Shown: positions 6,839-16,389, numbered from the stretch's first letter. The stretch: DNA of 64,000 bases from an uncultured Porphyromonadaceae bacterium (GCA_947643165.1 CANRVB010000005.1:87389-151388), one strand, 5' to 3'. The notes: a model not told the origin generated them from the sequence alone. Numbers and translations: made by a program.

Positions 6839-9220
6839 TTAGTTGCCGAAATATACGCGCAGCTTGCCGTAGAATGCCCGTCCTGCTTTCTGAAGGCTGA
6901 AGTTGTCGTAAAGACGTGCGTTAGTGAAGTTGCGGCACTCAAACGATACATTGTATCGTCCGTTTGCTATACCGTACGACACAGTCAGATTGTGTGCGAA
7001 TTGGTCCGGTACCATATACTCGCTGCTGTTGGTTCCGAAGTTTTCAGGATAGTAGCAGAAACTGTGAGTATACTGGTTGTCATATGTCACCGTAAGTATA
7101 TTGCTCTTACGGCCGAGCCCACGCCAGTAGAAATTTACATCCGAATCAGCGAATATGTAGGGCAGATTAGGCATCCGTTCCTTATACGATATATTTTCAA
7201 CTGTGCTGCCTTGAGCGGTCTTCATATTGTCGCGCACATTCATCTGGGTATAGTTTCCGCCTATGCTGAGCCAGTGTGAGAAGCTGTAGCGGGCTGTTAT
7301 GCTGAATCCTTTTGTGCTTACCTTACCGTAATTTATATAAGTGGCGGCCGATTTTCCTCCGCTCAGCGCGAAGATATTGCGCTGTATGTAGTCGCGCGTA
7401 TCGCGGTATATCAATCCTGCCTCAGCGTATATTACGTTATTGCCGAATGCTGAGTTATAGCTGATGTTCAGATTGATATTGTGGCTCGATTCAGGTTTTA
7501 GCGATATGTCTCCGACTTCCAGATCTTCATCACCGAACATCTCTTCGATAGTTGGCAGTCGGTAGGCTTTCTCATACGATCCTTTCATCTGGAATCCCAT
7601 AGGCAGAAACCACGTGCCGGCGGCTCCGTAGCCGAGGTAATCGACAGAGCGGCTGGTCATTTCATATACGTCCTGTGCCGATGATGTGGCCATTGGTCCT
7701 GATACATACTGATGATACTGTTTTCCGAATGCTGTGAGATTGAACTTGTTGTTGGGAATGAACCTGTATGACAGACCGGCTATGTTCTTGCTGGTTATTT
7801 TTGAAAATTCATCCCGGCTGTGCGGTATCGTGAGCAGATTCTCGTTTGTACGGTTGAATGTGTTGAACACATCGTTGACAGTGAATATATGCTTTCGTCC
7901 CAGACGGTAGTTGGCGGTCATCGATGCCGACCAGTTGTTGTTCATAGCCAGTGAGTTCTGGTATGATTGCTCGCCAGGCGAGTTAAGAGGTGTTGTTTCC
8001 CCGCGCCAGTTGTATTTTATAGACGACGTATCGACGTTTACGGTGTTGTCCCGGTTGTAGTTGGCGTTGAATGTAACGTCAAGGCCCTTGGTAAATAGAT
8101 CGCGCTTGCTGTATTCGAGTGAGGGCATCAGCGAATGTCCGTGACGATGTTTCTGACCGTATACTATCACTTGGCGTACTCCCGTCTGAACCTCCTTGTA
8201 CATGTGCGAATATGTGAAGCCGAACATAAGTCTGTCAGCCCATCCCTTGTTGACAAACCCTAATTTGGCAACGACTGCTTCATTATGGTATGTATCGTTG
8301 AAACGTTTCACATGCTCCAGCTTTTTGCGGTTTATTGCGCCGCTCTCAAAATCCTCTACAGGAGTGTCTACATAGTAGTTATTGTCCGAATAGTTCTGAA
8401 AGGCATTTATCTCATACTTGAATCCGTTCTTCAGTGTCTGTCCGAAGTTGATGTACGACTTGTGGGTGTTGAACGATCCGAATGAATAGGACGCATCGGC
8501 AAACCATTTGCGTTGTCTGCGTGGGGTGATGATGTTTATTACACCACCTATGGCATCCGTTCCGAAGCCAACTGGTACGACACCACGGTAAACCTCTATT
8601 CGGTCTGCGAAATTGACCGGGATGTTGTTGAGCCCGAATGAACTTCCTACTCCTTCCTGCGGTACTCCGTCAATGAACACCTTGACATGCTTTCCGCTGA
8701 AACCGTCCATTGTGACAGTCATATCCGAGCCTACACCGCCGCTCTCCCTTATCTTCATTCCAGGAGCTTTGCTCAGTGCTTCGCTGAGTGTCTTTGTTGT
8801 GTTTACGAGATCCTGGGTATTGACAGCCGTGGCATTGAACGCGGAGTTTCTAACTTTGCTGATCTGATTTCCCACTACTATGACTTCCGACAGCTGTGTT
8901 GAGGATTTGAGCTTTACGTTTATTTTGCGGCGTTCCCCCTGTTTGATCTGCACGGTGGTCTCATACTTTTCGTAGCCAACCGATGAGAATATCAGAGTGT
9001 ATTTGCCTGCCGGTGCTGAAATATGGTATAGACCTTTTTCATTGGTCACACTGGTATATTGTGTGCCTTTCAACATTACTGTCGCAAAGTCAACTGGATC
9101 ACCGTCAGATGACAGTACTTTTCCTGATATCATTCCGGTTTTATCATTAGCTGCGAGTGTTATGGCAAGCAGAAGGAATGATAGACTGAGCAATGTACGT
9201 AAATGTTTGATAAATACCAT
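6839..9220 (-). CDS. xusA: TonB-dependent outer-membrane receptor, XusA-like
   Basis: I place the start at the ATG at 9220 (MVFIKHLRTLL), giving 793 residues with a normal signal peptide; an upstream in-frame ATG at 9286 would precede the signal peptide by 22 unlikely residues and lie inside the hairpin at 9269-9304. After the signal come a carboxypeptidase-regulatory-like domain (GMISGKVLSSDGDPVDFATVML), a plug domain (LSEALSKAPGMKIRESGG, then DRIEVYRGVVPVGFG) and a 22-strand-type barrel ending in an aromatic residue before the last Gly-Asn. The first gene of a three-gene operon whose partners match XusB and XusC, so ferric siderophore import is the best guess. There is no SusD partner, which argues against glycan uptake. 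Confidence 0.85.
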   Translation of the reverse strand: MVFIKHLRTLLSLSFLLLAITLAANDKTGMISGKVLSSDGDPVDFATVMLKGTQYTSVTNEKGLYHISAPAGKYTLIFSSVGYEKYETTVQIKQGERRKINVKLKSSTQLSEVIVVGNQISKVRNSAFNATAVNTQDLVNTTKTLSEALSKAPGMKIRESGGVGSDMTVTMDGFSGKHVKVFIDGVPQEGVGSSFGLNNIPVNFADRIEVYRGVVPVGFGTDAIGGVINIITPRRQRKWFADASYSFGSFNTHKSYINFGQTLKNGFKYEINAFQNYSDNNYYVDTPVEDFESGAINRKKLEHVKRFNDTYHNEAVVAKLGFVNKGWADRLMFGFTYSHMYKEVQTGVRQVIVYGQKHRHGHSLMPSLEYSKRDLFTKGLDVTFNANYNRDNTVNVDTSSIKYNWRGETTPLNSPGEQSYQNSLAMNNNWSASMTANYRLGRKHIFTVNDVFNTFNRTNENLLTIPHSRDEFSKITSKNIAGLSYRFIPNNKFNLTAFGKQYHQYVSGPMATSSAQDVYEMTSRSVDYLGYGAAGTWFLPMGFQMKGSYEKAYRLPTIEEMFGDEDLEVGDISLKPESSHNINLNISYNSAFGNNVIYAEAGLIYRDTRDYIQRNIFALSGGKSAATYINYGKVSTKGFSITARYSFSHWLSIGGNYTQMNVRDNMKTAQGSTVENISYKERMPNLPYIFADSDVNFYWRGLGRKSNILTVTYDNQYTHSFCYYPENFGTNSSEYMVPDQFAHNLTVSYGIANGRYNVSFECRNFTNARLYDNFSLQKAGRAFYGKLRVYFGN

Positions 9221-9268
9221 ATTTATGTATATATAATTACTATTGGAAACTGGTGCAAAGTTCGTAAT

Positions 9269-9304
9269 AATACCCAAATTTAGCAATCGCTAAATTTGGG
9301 TATT
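9269..9304. terminator. Perfect 16-bp-arm inverted repeat between the RND gene and xusA
   Basis: Arms 9269-9284 and 9289-9304 are exact reverse complements around a 4-base loop. It lies 14 bases after the stop codon of the RND gene on the minus strand and just upstream of xusA. A U-tract is weak, so it may act as a terminator, as an operator, or both. A minus-strand -7-like element (GAACTTTG, forward 9256-9263) lies immediately downstream and could be the xusA promoter, with its -33 region inside the repeat. Confidence 0.6.
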
Positions 9305-9317
9305 TATAATGACTGGA

Positions 9318-12300
9318 CTAATTCATATTGATTATTTTTCGTCTCTTTTCTGGCATGATGCGTTCATGTATATATCTGAAAGCTACAAAAAATATCGGTA
9401 CCATGAACAGTAGCGCGAGCGATCCGAACAGCAGACCTCCTACAGTCGCGACTCCAACCGATATATTGCCGTTGGCTCCGACTCCCGATGCGAACATAAG
9501 TGGCAACATGCCGAATATCATCATCGCTGTGGTCATTACTATTGGTCGGAATCGGGCCTTGGCCGCCGAAATGGCGGAAGCGACCAGACTCATACCCTCT
9601 TTTCGCCGTGCAGTGGCATACTCTGTCAGCAGAATTGCGGTTTTGGCAAGCAGACCTATCAGCATGATAAGGCCGATCTGCATATAGATATTGTTTTCTA
9701 TCCCCCACCAGCGTGCGAATATGAAACTTCCGGCCAAACCTACTGGTACTGCGATAATTACAGCAAACGGTACCGTAAGGCTCTCGTAGAGGGCGCAAAG
9801 TATCAGATAGACAAACGTAAGGCAGATGGCAAAAACCAGTGCGGTGGTGTTTCCTGATGAGGATTCCTCACGCGACATTCCGCCGAATTCATATCCGAAA
9901 CCGGTTGGTAGCGACTGCGCGGCCACTTCCTTTATGGCCTGGATTGCATCGCCCGAGCTATATCCTTCACCTTGTTCTCCATACACCGAGATAGATGGGA
10001 AGAGATTGAATCGCGACAAACTTTCAGAACCGTATACTCGGGTCAGTTTGATGAAATTATCAAGTGGAGCCATATTGCCGTCCTGGCTGCGCACAAACAT
10101 GCTTTTTAGCGACTCGGTGTCAAGACGGCTCTCGGGCGATGCCTGTACCATCACGCGATACAGTTTGGTGAAGCGGTTGAGGTTTGAAGAATAGCTTCCG
10201 CCTACATAACCCGACAGAGTAGACAGGACATCCGATGGTGATACGTTCATTTTAAGGCATTTGGCGGCATCGACCTCTACCATGTATTGTGGATAGTTGG
10301 TGTCGAACGTTGTGTATGCGCGTGATATTTCAGGCCTATGGTTAAGAGCTTCGATAAACTGGCGTGTAGTAGCCAGCAACTCATCCGTGCTGACTCCCGA
10401 ACGGTCCTGAACGTATAGCTCGAATCCGCTGCCTGTGCCATAGCCCGATATCATAGGCGACTGCGACACGCGTATCTGCGCATCGGTTATTCCTGCGGTG
10501 CGTTTGTATATCTCACGTGTCACGGAATTGATATCGTGTTCCGATCCTGCGCGTTCTTTCCAGTCAAGCAGGCGTATGTTGAAGGATCCGGCGGAAGCCG
10601 ATTGGTCGTGTCTTGCATTTTTGCCGGCCACACGCGAGTATATTGAAATTTCAGGAATATCCTTTATCGCATCCTCGATCTGATCCATTATCTGGTTGGT
10701 TTCATCAAGATTGCTGCCGGGTGCCACCTGTACGTTTATGCTGAGCGTACCCATATCCTCCTGCGGCACAAGTCCCGTCTTGGTTGTACGCATCAGCCAG
10801 ACAAGTCCACCTGCCGATAGCAGCAGCAACGCAAGCACTATCCATCGTTGCTTGAACAAGAACATTACGCCCGTACGGTACTGACCTACTACGTTGGCAA
10901 ATGAGCGGTCGAACGCATAGTGGAACCGTTGTCTGAATGTCGATTTCTCGTTTGCGTGACTGCCGGGCTTCATAAGAATCGCGCTTAGAGCCGGACACAG
11001 TGTCATGGCATTGATGAGCGATATGCCTACGGCTACGGCCATTGTCAGGCCGAATTGTGTGTAGAACGTACCGGTGGTGCCTCCCATGAAGCAGACGGGT
11101 ATGAATACGGCCATAAACACTACCGTAGTGGTTATGAGTGCCGTCGACAACCCGCCCATAGCATTTACAGTCGCAGTATACGGATCTTTTTCCCCTTCAT
11201 CAAATTTCGCCTGAACCGCCTCGACCACAACTACCGAGTCGTCGACCACAGTACCTATCACAAGGACTATGGCAAATAAAGTCAACATGTTTAGAGTGAA
11301 CCCGACTGCATATATGAAGGCGAAAGTACCGATTAGAGATACCATGATGGATATCGCCGGAATGATAGTTGTGCGGATATCGTGCAGGAACAGATATACG
11401 ACAAGTATGACCAGAATCAGAGCTATGACAAGGGTCTCTATGACCTTGTCGATCGACGCATCCAGGAAGTCCTTTGTGCTCGATATGTCAGTCAGAACCA
11501 TTCCTTCCGGAAGATTGGCGCGAATCTCATCAAGGATTTTATCAATCTCGGTGATAACGTCATTGGCATTTGAACCTGCTGTCTGAGCGATCATTGCATT
11601 GGCTCCGGGGTGCCCGCTTGTCTCGCTTAGCATCGTATAGTTCAATGCCCCGAGCTCAATGTCTGCAACATCTTTCAGTCGAAGCACTGTGCCATCCTGT
11701 GATGCGCGTATGACCATATTCTCATAATCGGCGGCATCCTCATAGCGTCCTCTGTACTTCAGTACGTATTGGAATGTGTTTGTCGACTCAGCGCCAAGAG
11801 TACCGGTTGGCGACTCCAGATTCTGGTCGGCAAGAACCTTCGATATGTCAGCCGGAACAAGTCCGTATTGCGACATTTTGGCTGGATTGAGCCATATTCG
11901 CATTGCGTAGTCGGCACCCCATATATTCACTTCGCCAACACCGGCCACACGCGATATCTGCGGCTCGATGTTGATTTTCATATAGTTGGTTAGAAAATTC
12001 GCGTCATATGCATCCGTCGGGCTGTATAATGTTATGGTTTTCAGGGTACTGTTCTGGCGTTTGCGTATTGTCACACCGCTCTTTGTGACTTCGGCTGGCA
12101 ATAATCCCTGGGCCGATGCTACACGGTTCTGAACATTGACCACAGCCATATCGGCATCCGTACCCTGCTTGAAATATATTGATATAGAGGCAGATCCGGT
12201 GTTTGTAGCGGTCGATGTCATATACATCATATCCTCCACGCCATTGAGCGATTCCTCAAGCGGAACAATGACACTTTTCATCACAGTCTCCGCGTTTGCG

Positions 12301-12455
12301 CCTGTGTATGAGGCTGATACGCGCACCGTAGGTGGCGCTATATTAGGAAATTGTTCAATTGGCAATTGCAGGAGTCCGAGTACACCCAGTATGACAATCA
12401 AGACGGATATCACACCGGCCAATACCGGCCTGTCGATAAATGTTTTTACAGTCAT
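9318..12455 (-). CDS. RND-family (HAE1/AcrB-type) inner-membrane efflux transporter
   Basis: 1045 residues, full length for a drug/hydrophobe RND pump. The N terminus MTVKTFIDRPVLAGVIS is typical. Proton-relay residues are all present: Asp405 and Asp406 in TVVDDSVVVVEA, Lys in GLLAKTAILL, Arg and Thr in ARFRPIVMTT. Two large periplasmic porter domains flank the expected 12 membrane segments. It would export amphiphilic compounds using the proton gradient, together with a periplasmic adaptor and an outer-membrane channel. Neither of these is encoded beside it: the gene stands alone, divergent from a LytS/LytTR two-component system. A TAATTTTG element (forward 12472-12479, minus strand) lies just upstream, giving a very short leader. 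Confidence 0.93.
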   Translation of the reverse strand: MTVKTFIDRPVLAGVISVLIVILGVLGLLQLPIEQFPNIAPPTVRVSASYTGANAETVMKSVIVPLEESLNGVEDMMYMTSTATNTGSASISIYFKQGTDADMAVVNVQNRVASAQGLLPAEVTKSGVTIRKRQNSTLKTITLYSPTDAYDANFLTNYMKINIEPQISRVAGVGEVNIWGADYAMRIWLNPAKMSQYGLVPADISKVLADQNLESPTGTLGAESTNTFQYVLKYRGRYEDAADYENMVIRASQDGTVLRLKDVADIELGALNYTMLSETSGHPGANAMIAQTAGSNANDVITEIDKILDEIRANLPEGMVLTDISSTKDFLDASIDKVIETLVIALILVILVVYLFLHDIRTTIIPAISIMVSLIGTFAFIYAVGFTLNMLTLFAIVLVIGTVVDDSVVVVEAVQAKFDEGEKDPYTATVNAMGGLSTALITTTVVFMAVFIPVCFMGGTTGTFYTQFGLTMAVAVGISLINAMTLCPALSAILMKPGSHANEKSTFRQRFHYAFDRSFANVVGQYRTGVMFLFKQRWIVLALLLLSAGGLVWLMRTTKTGLVPQEDMGTLSINVQVAPGSNLDETNQIMDQIEDAIKDIPEISIYSRVAGKNARHDQSASAGSFNIRLLDWKERAGSEHDINSVTREIYKRTAGITDAQIRVSQSPMISGYGTGSGFELYVQDRSGVSTDELLATTRQFIEALNHRPEISRAYTTFDTNYPQYMVEVDAAKCLKMNVSPSDVLSTLSGYVGGSYSSNLNRFTKLYRVMVQASPESRLDTESLKSMFVRSQDGNMAPLDNFIKLTRVYGSESLSRFNLFPSISVYGEQGEGYSSGDAIQAIKEVAAQSLPTGFGYEFGGMSREESSSGNTTALVFAICLTFVYLILCALYESLTVPFAVIIAVPVGLAGSFIFARWWGIENNIYMQIGLIMLIGLLAKTAILLTEYATARRKEGMSLVASAISAAKARFRPIVMTTAMMIFGMLPLMFASGVGANGNISVGVATVGGLLFGSLALLFMVPIFFVAFRYIHERIMPEKRRKIINMN

Positions 12456-12587
12456 GATACGAATTTTGTAACAAAATTAAGAGATATTGATCAATAGGGG
12501 TAGCCTTGTGAAGTGAGTGATGATAAACGTCGTTAAAGTGATGGTAAACGAATTAGGTGTCGCGTATGGTCATAATTCATAAATGAT

Positions 12588-12595
12588 TAACTTTG
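12588..12595 (+). promoter_or_regulatory. -7 element TAACTTTG of the sensor kinase operon
   Basis: Exact match to TAnnTTTG with a weak -33 (TATG at 12565-12568, spacing 19). It overlaps an in-frame TTG at 12593, which rules that codon out as the start and favours the ATG at 12617 or 12620. Confidence 0.6.
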
Positions 12596-12616
12596 CAACA
12601 TGAAAATTATGCGGAT

Positions 12617-13630
12617 ATGATGAAAAATGTATCAGCTTACATAGACATCGTTTTTTGCGTGATTGTGTTGCCGATGATGATACTCCTGTTTCCGGTGGAG
12701 AGATGGTATCACAATTTCCAATGGTATGTCTGTATGGTGGTGGTATGGCTGTATCTGCTTTATTTTTCCAACCGTTTCTTCACGGTTCCGTCGCTGTTCG
12801 GGAGTACGCGCATGCGAGTGGCTGGTATTGTGGCGGTTACGCTGTCGGTGGTAGTGACATATTTTATGTCGGTTGTCACTCTGTATACCCCGAAAGTCAG
12901 TATTCACGATTCAGGTATCACCCGTATTTTCCCATCCATACAGCAGTATCAGCAGGCTGTGTGGTGCCTGTTCATGATAGTCGAGGCTTTTAGTTTTGCA
13001 GTCGGACTGCTTTTGCAGACAAATCTTCAACGGGCAAGGCGCAGAGCTGCGGAGACTGAGCGCGATAAGGCTGAAATAGAGCTATATAAGGCTCAGATAA
13101 AGCCGCATTTCATGTTTAATACGCTCAATTCACTATACGGACTTTTCCTGACGGAAAACAAAAATGCTCTGGAATCGTTGGAAAAATTCATCTCAATGAT
13201 GCGATATATGTACACTTCATCGCATTGTGACAGGGTTTTATTGGCTGATGAGGCGAATTATATAAGGCAATACGTGGAGTTGCAATCGTTGCGGCTGAAT
13301 GAGATGACGGAGGTAAAAATGTGTGTTAATATACAGAGTGACAGTGTGTTAGTTCCTCCTATGCTGCTGGTGACGTTTGTGGAGAACTGTTTCAAGCACG
13401 GGAGCTCTCCGATAGAGCGCAGCGAGATAGCTATCACGTTGACAGAGAGCGGGGGAGAGCTGAATTTCAGTACTTCGAACCATATCTTTCCGGTGAAGCG
13501 GATAGGGGAGCATATGGGCATAGAAAACTGTCGAAGGAGGCTGGAACTGCTTTACCCTCAGCGACATAGGCTCGAGATCGAGTCGGATGAAATTGAGTAT
13601 AATGTGCACCTATACGTTAAGTTGCTATGA
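12617..13630 (+). CDS. LytS-type membrane sensor histidine kinase
   Basis: Four hydrophobic segments in the first 135 residues (near YIDIVFCVIVLPMMILLF, WYVCMVVVWLYLLYF, VAGIVAVTLSVVVTYF and VWCLFMIVEAFSFAVGLLL) are followed by a coiled linker rich in Arg and Glu, then the His_kinase domain. KPHFMFNTLNSL holds the phospho-accepting His (about residue 164), FVENCFKHG is the N-box and GIENCRRRLELLYP the C-terminal ATPase motif. It overlaps the response regulator by four bases. The sensed signal is unknown. The RND gene that diverges from it and the PepSY-like gene downstream are possible targets. Confidence 0.9.
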   Translation: MMKNVSAYIDIVFCVIVLPMMILLFPVERWYHNFQWYVCMVVVWLYLLYFSNRFFTVPSLFGSTRMRVAGIVAVTLSVVVTYFMSVVTLYTPKVSIHDSGITRIFPSIQQYQQAVWCLFMIVEAFSFAVGLLLQTNLQRARRRAAETERDKAEIELYKAQIKPHFMFNTLNSLYGLFLTENKNALESLEKFISMMRYMYTSSHCDRVLLADEANYIRQYVELQSLRLNEMTEVKMCVNIQSDSVLVPPMLLVTFVENCFKHGSSPIERSEIAITLTESGGELNFSTSNHIFPVKRIGEHMGIENCRRRLELLYPQRHRLEIESDEIEYNVHLYVKLL

Positions 13631-14331
13631 TCAAGTGTGTTGCGATAGATGACGAACCCATAGCGATCGCCATTTTACAGGAATATTGCCGCCGTTACGG
13701 TGACATAGAACTTGAGTGTTTCACGTCACCTGTGACGGGCATGGAGTATATAAGAAAGTCGGGTGCGGACGTGGTTTTTCTCGATATAGAAATGAAGTCG
13801 CACAATGGAGTCGAGCTTGCCCGGGAGTTGCCGGATAACATAGCTCTGATCTTTACGACGGCCTATGCCCAATATGCGATCGACGGGTATGATGTGGATG
13901 CGGTAGACTTTCTTCATAAGCCGATATTTTACGCGCGGTTCGAGCGGGCTGTAGAGAAGGCGAAGAAGTGGATAGGCTATAATTCGGACAGGCCGGATGA
14001 TTTCATCACGCTGAAGGTGGAGCATAAGAATGTCATCATCAATCTTGCCGATATCATACTGGTCGAGGCGATGGATAACTATGTGAAGGTTTTCAGGCGA
14101 GGGCTGCCGATGGTTCTGTCGCAGATTACGATGAAGGAGATGGAGACATTGCTTCCGGAGGCCAGGTTCCGCCGTATCCACCGTTCGTTCATCATCTCGG
14201 TGAGCGGGATAGAGAAGATATCGAACCGCAAGGTCTACATGCTTGGCATTGACAGGCCGGTTCCGGTTGGCAGGAAGTATCTCGAAGAGTTCAATTCGTT
14301 TTATAATAATCTAAAAGCAAACAGAGTATGA
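13627..14331 (+). CDS. LytTR-family response regulator
   Basis: 234 residues. The receiver domain (1-120) has the acidic pair in AIDDEP, Asp53 as phosphorylation site in VVFLDIEM, Thr in IFTTAYA and Lys in FLHKPI. The LytTR DNA-binding domain (about 130-230) contains ILVEAMDNYVKVF and FRRIHRSFIIS, as in AlgR/AgrA-type regulators. Its start overlaps the kinase stop and its stop overlaps the next start (ATGA in both cases), so the three genes form a translationally coupled operon. Confidence 0.93.
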   Translation: MIKCVAIDDEPIAIAILQEYCRRYGDIELECFTSPVTGMEYIRKSGADVVFLDIEMKSHNGVELARELPDNIALIFTTAYAQYAIDGYDVDAVDFLHKPIFYARFERAVEKAKKWIGYNSDRPDDFITLKVEHKNVIINLADIILVEAMDNYVKVFRRGLPMVLSQITMKEMETLLPEARFRRIHRSFIISVSGIEKISNRKVYMLGIDRPVPVGRKYLEEFNSFYNNLKANRV

Positions 14332-14801
14332 AAAAATCAATCATCGCACTGCTTATGGCAGTGATGGTAGTGTCGGTAGCGGGAACCGCCTATGCCGGCA
14401 CGCCAATAAAGGACAGTGAGCTGCCAAAGGCTGCCGTAGCGTTCATAAAGAAGTATTTTCCTTCGGAGACAATCCGCAAGGCTGAAAAGGATAACGGCCG
14501 CCGCGGTATGGAATATGAGGTTGACTTTACCAGCGGTGCGGAAGTGGAATTCACATCGGACGGCAACTGGAAGGATGTGAAGGCTGCGCGTGGGAACGCG
14601 CTTCCCGCCGGCATAGTTCCGTCGGCTATCAGCAAGTATGTGGAGACCAACCACAAGGGCCAGAGCATAGTTGAGATCTCGCGTAAGCGCGGTGGCTATG
14701 AGGTCGAGCTGTCGAACGGTAAGGAGATAAAACTCACAGAGGACGGCAAGCCTTTTACCGGAGAAAGAGGAGAGAGAAGAGGCGGCGGTCGTCGCCGTTG
14801 A
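14328..14801 (+). CDS. PepSY-like (DUF2874-type) periplasmic protein with Arg/Gly-rich tail
   Basis: 157 residues with a signal peptide (to about residue 23, AYAG). Two similar halves, each a KYF-x-Y/V-EV-type alpha-beta module, resemble the beta-lactamase-inhibitor-like PepSY fold common in Bacteroidetes. The C terminus GERGERRGGGRRR is strongly basic, and may bind envelope polyanions. The gene is translationally coupled to the two-component system, so it may modulate the sensor or be its main output. The precise role is unknown. Confidence 0.75.
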   Translation: MKKSIIALLMAVMVVSVAGTAYAGTPIKDSELPKAAVAFIKKYFPSETIRKAEKDNGRRGMEYEVDFTSGAEVEFTSDGNWKDVKAARGNALPAGIVPSAISKYVETNHKGQSIVEISRKRGGYEVELSNGKEIKLTEDGKPFTGERGERRGGGRRR

Positions 14802-14885
14802 TTTGATAAATGGAGATATGACAATGATGCGGGCCGGCAACACCGGTCCGCTTTCTGTTTGCCGGGGGGATGCGTTAATAATAAT

Positions 14886-14916
14886 TTTGAGATTGATACA
14901 TTTATGAGTAAATTTG
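14886..14916 (+). promoter_or_regulatory. Promoter of the DUF4421 gene
   Basis: TTTG at 14886-14889, 19 bases, then TAAATTTG at 14909-14916: an exact Bacteroidetes consensus. Expected transcript start is near 14922, about 30 bases before the GTG start at 14952. Confidence 0.8.
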
Positions 14917-14951
14917 CAGTGCATTTCCGCGATAGTTAGTCATAAGTATCT

Positions 14952-16163
14952 GTGCTACGTATATCTTCCGGCATTATCAAACGCTTGGCGGTAAGCCTTG
15001 TGATGTTGTCGATATCCGCGTTATTACGAGTGTATGCGAGCGATCACGCCGATAGCGGTGTATCGTCCGCAGATTCGACATATACTCAGGTCACGGTGAC
15101 GCGCAACGACTCGATAACGGATATAGAGGCGTGGAAGAATCCTGAGGAGAGCGGTGGCGGACGACTGGAGTGGGTGAATCAGCTCGTAGCATCGGGATTT
15201 CATATAAACGATCCGTCGATCAAGTATCCGAAGTTTGCGCGTTGGCTGCTGAATGTGTACAACTGGGGCGACAAGACGTTCAACTCGTATGACAGTGACT
15301 ATGTGGTCGGTGTGGGGAAGAACTGGAAGGCGAAGTCGAAGAACGACACATGGATGCGAACCTACGTGATGCATTTCGATGACAATTCACTGATGCATAT
15401 ATCGTCGAAGGTATATGAGGACATGGGTTTTGATGTGAGTTTCATGGCTGCCAATCTCGGATATACGTTTAATGTGAACAGCTGGATGGGTGATAATACG
15501 TCGCGTCATCGTTTTGACTTCAGCTTCACGTGCTCGCTGTTCTCGGCCAGTTTCTCAAAACAATCAGTAAAGGGCGGGGCGATAATAAGGAAATTCGGAG
15601 ACTATAAGGAGGGGTCGCATCTGAGCTATGATTTCAGCGATATAGATGTGGATGATACCAATCTGGATATCTATTATTTTTTCAATCACAAGAAATATTC
15701 GCAAGCGGCGGCTTACTGCTACTCGAAATATCAGCTGCGTAGCGCAGGATCGTGGGTGATCGGCTTCAACTATCTGCGCCAGCGGCTGTATATGGATTTC
15801 AATGGTCTGCCGGCGGATATGCTTGCGGCGCTACCGGCTATACAACGTCAGTATGATTTCAATTACAAGGATTACAATGTGCTGTGCGGATATGCCCACA
15901 ATTGGGTCCTGAAGCCGAGGGTATGGCTGATCAATCTGACAGTGATGCCAAGCGTAGGATACAAGCATACGAGTCAGTCGAGCCGGTCGATACGAGATAT
16001 GCTTTCGACTAATATAGAGGCTCTGGGAGCTGTAGTATACAATCATAAATGGCTGTTCGCTTCGTTGACGGGACGTTTCAACGGCTATATTAATTTCGGT
16101 AAGAGCTATACATTTTTCAACAGCACGCAAATAATGACGGCGAGCGTCGGTGTGAGATTTTGA
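14952..16163 (+). CDS. DUF4421 outer-membrane-type protein
   Basis: 403 residues from a GTG start. A signal peptide (hydrophobic LAVSLVMLSISALLRVYA) is followed by a linker and then alternating beta-strand segments, ending in MTASVGVRF with a terminal Phe, typical of outer-membrane barrels. The segment GVGKNWKAKSKNDTWMRTY matches the DUF4421 family as I know it. Function is unknown; members are found in Bacteroidetes only as far as I know. It has its own promoter and is not coupled to its neighbours. Confidence 0.75.
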   Translation: MLRISSGIIKRLAVSLVMLSISALLRVYASDHADSGVSSADSTYTQVTVTRNDSITDIEAWKNPEESGGGRLEWVNQLVASGFHINDPSIKYPKFARWLLNVYNWGDKTFNSYDSDYVVGVGKNWKAKSKNDTWMRTYVMHFDDNSLMHISSKVYEDMGFDVSFMAANLGYTFNVNSWMGDNTSRHRFDFSFTCSLFSASFSKQSVKGGAIIRKFGDYKEGSHLSYDFSDIDVDDTNLDIYYFFNHKKYSQAAAYCYSKYQLRSAGSWVIGFNYLRQRLYMDFNGLPADMLAALPAIQRQYDFNYKDYNVLCGYAHNWVLKPRVWLINLTVMPSVGYKHTSQSSRSIRDMLSTNIEALGAVVYNHKWLFASLTGRFNGYINFGKSYTFFNSTQIMTASVGVRF

Positions 16164-16317
16164 TCCGGGGTGGTTTTGAGAAAGTTTCCCAAAACTAAAA
16201 GCCAACAATGTGTGTATTAGTGTTTTAAATAAATTGGGGTGTGGCGAAAGTTTTCCAAAAGTGAAAATTTTGTTGATTGAAATTGTTAAAACGCTTGCCT
16301 GATCGGGATAATTGTTG

Positions 16318-16325
16318 TAGCTTTG
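16318..16325 (+). promoter_or_regulatory. -7 element TAGCTTTG of nrdD
   Basis: TAGCTTTG matches TAnnTTTG, with TTG 20 bases upstream (about 16295-16297). It gives a leader of about 60 bases before the nrdD ATG at 16390. No NrdR-type box was recognised. Confidence 0.6.
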
Positions 16326-16389
16326 TCGTGGCAATAAAATGCCTCGATAAACAATAGAATCTGTTCCATTAAAACAAATATCATAAAAG

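Noticed and set aside
12593..12616. TTG start for the sensor kinase
   Set aside because: That codon overlaps the -7 promoter element, so it would not be transcribed; an ATG lies 24 bases further on.
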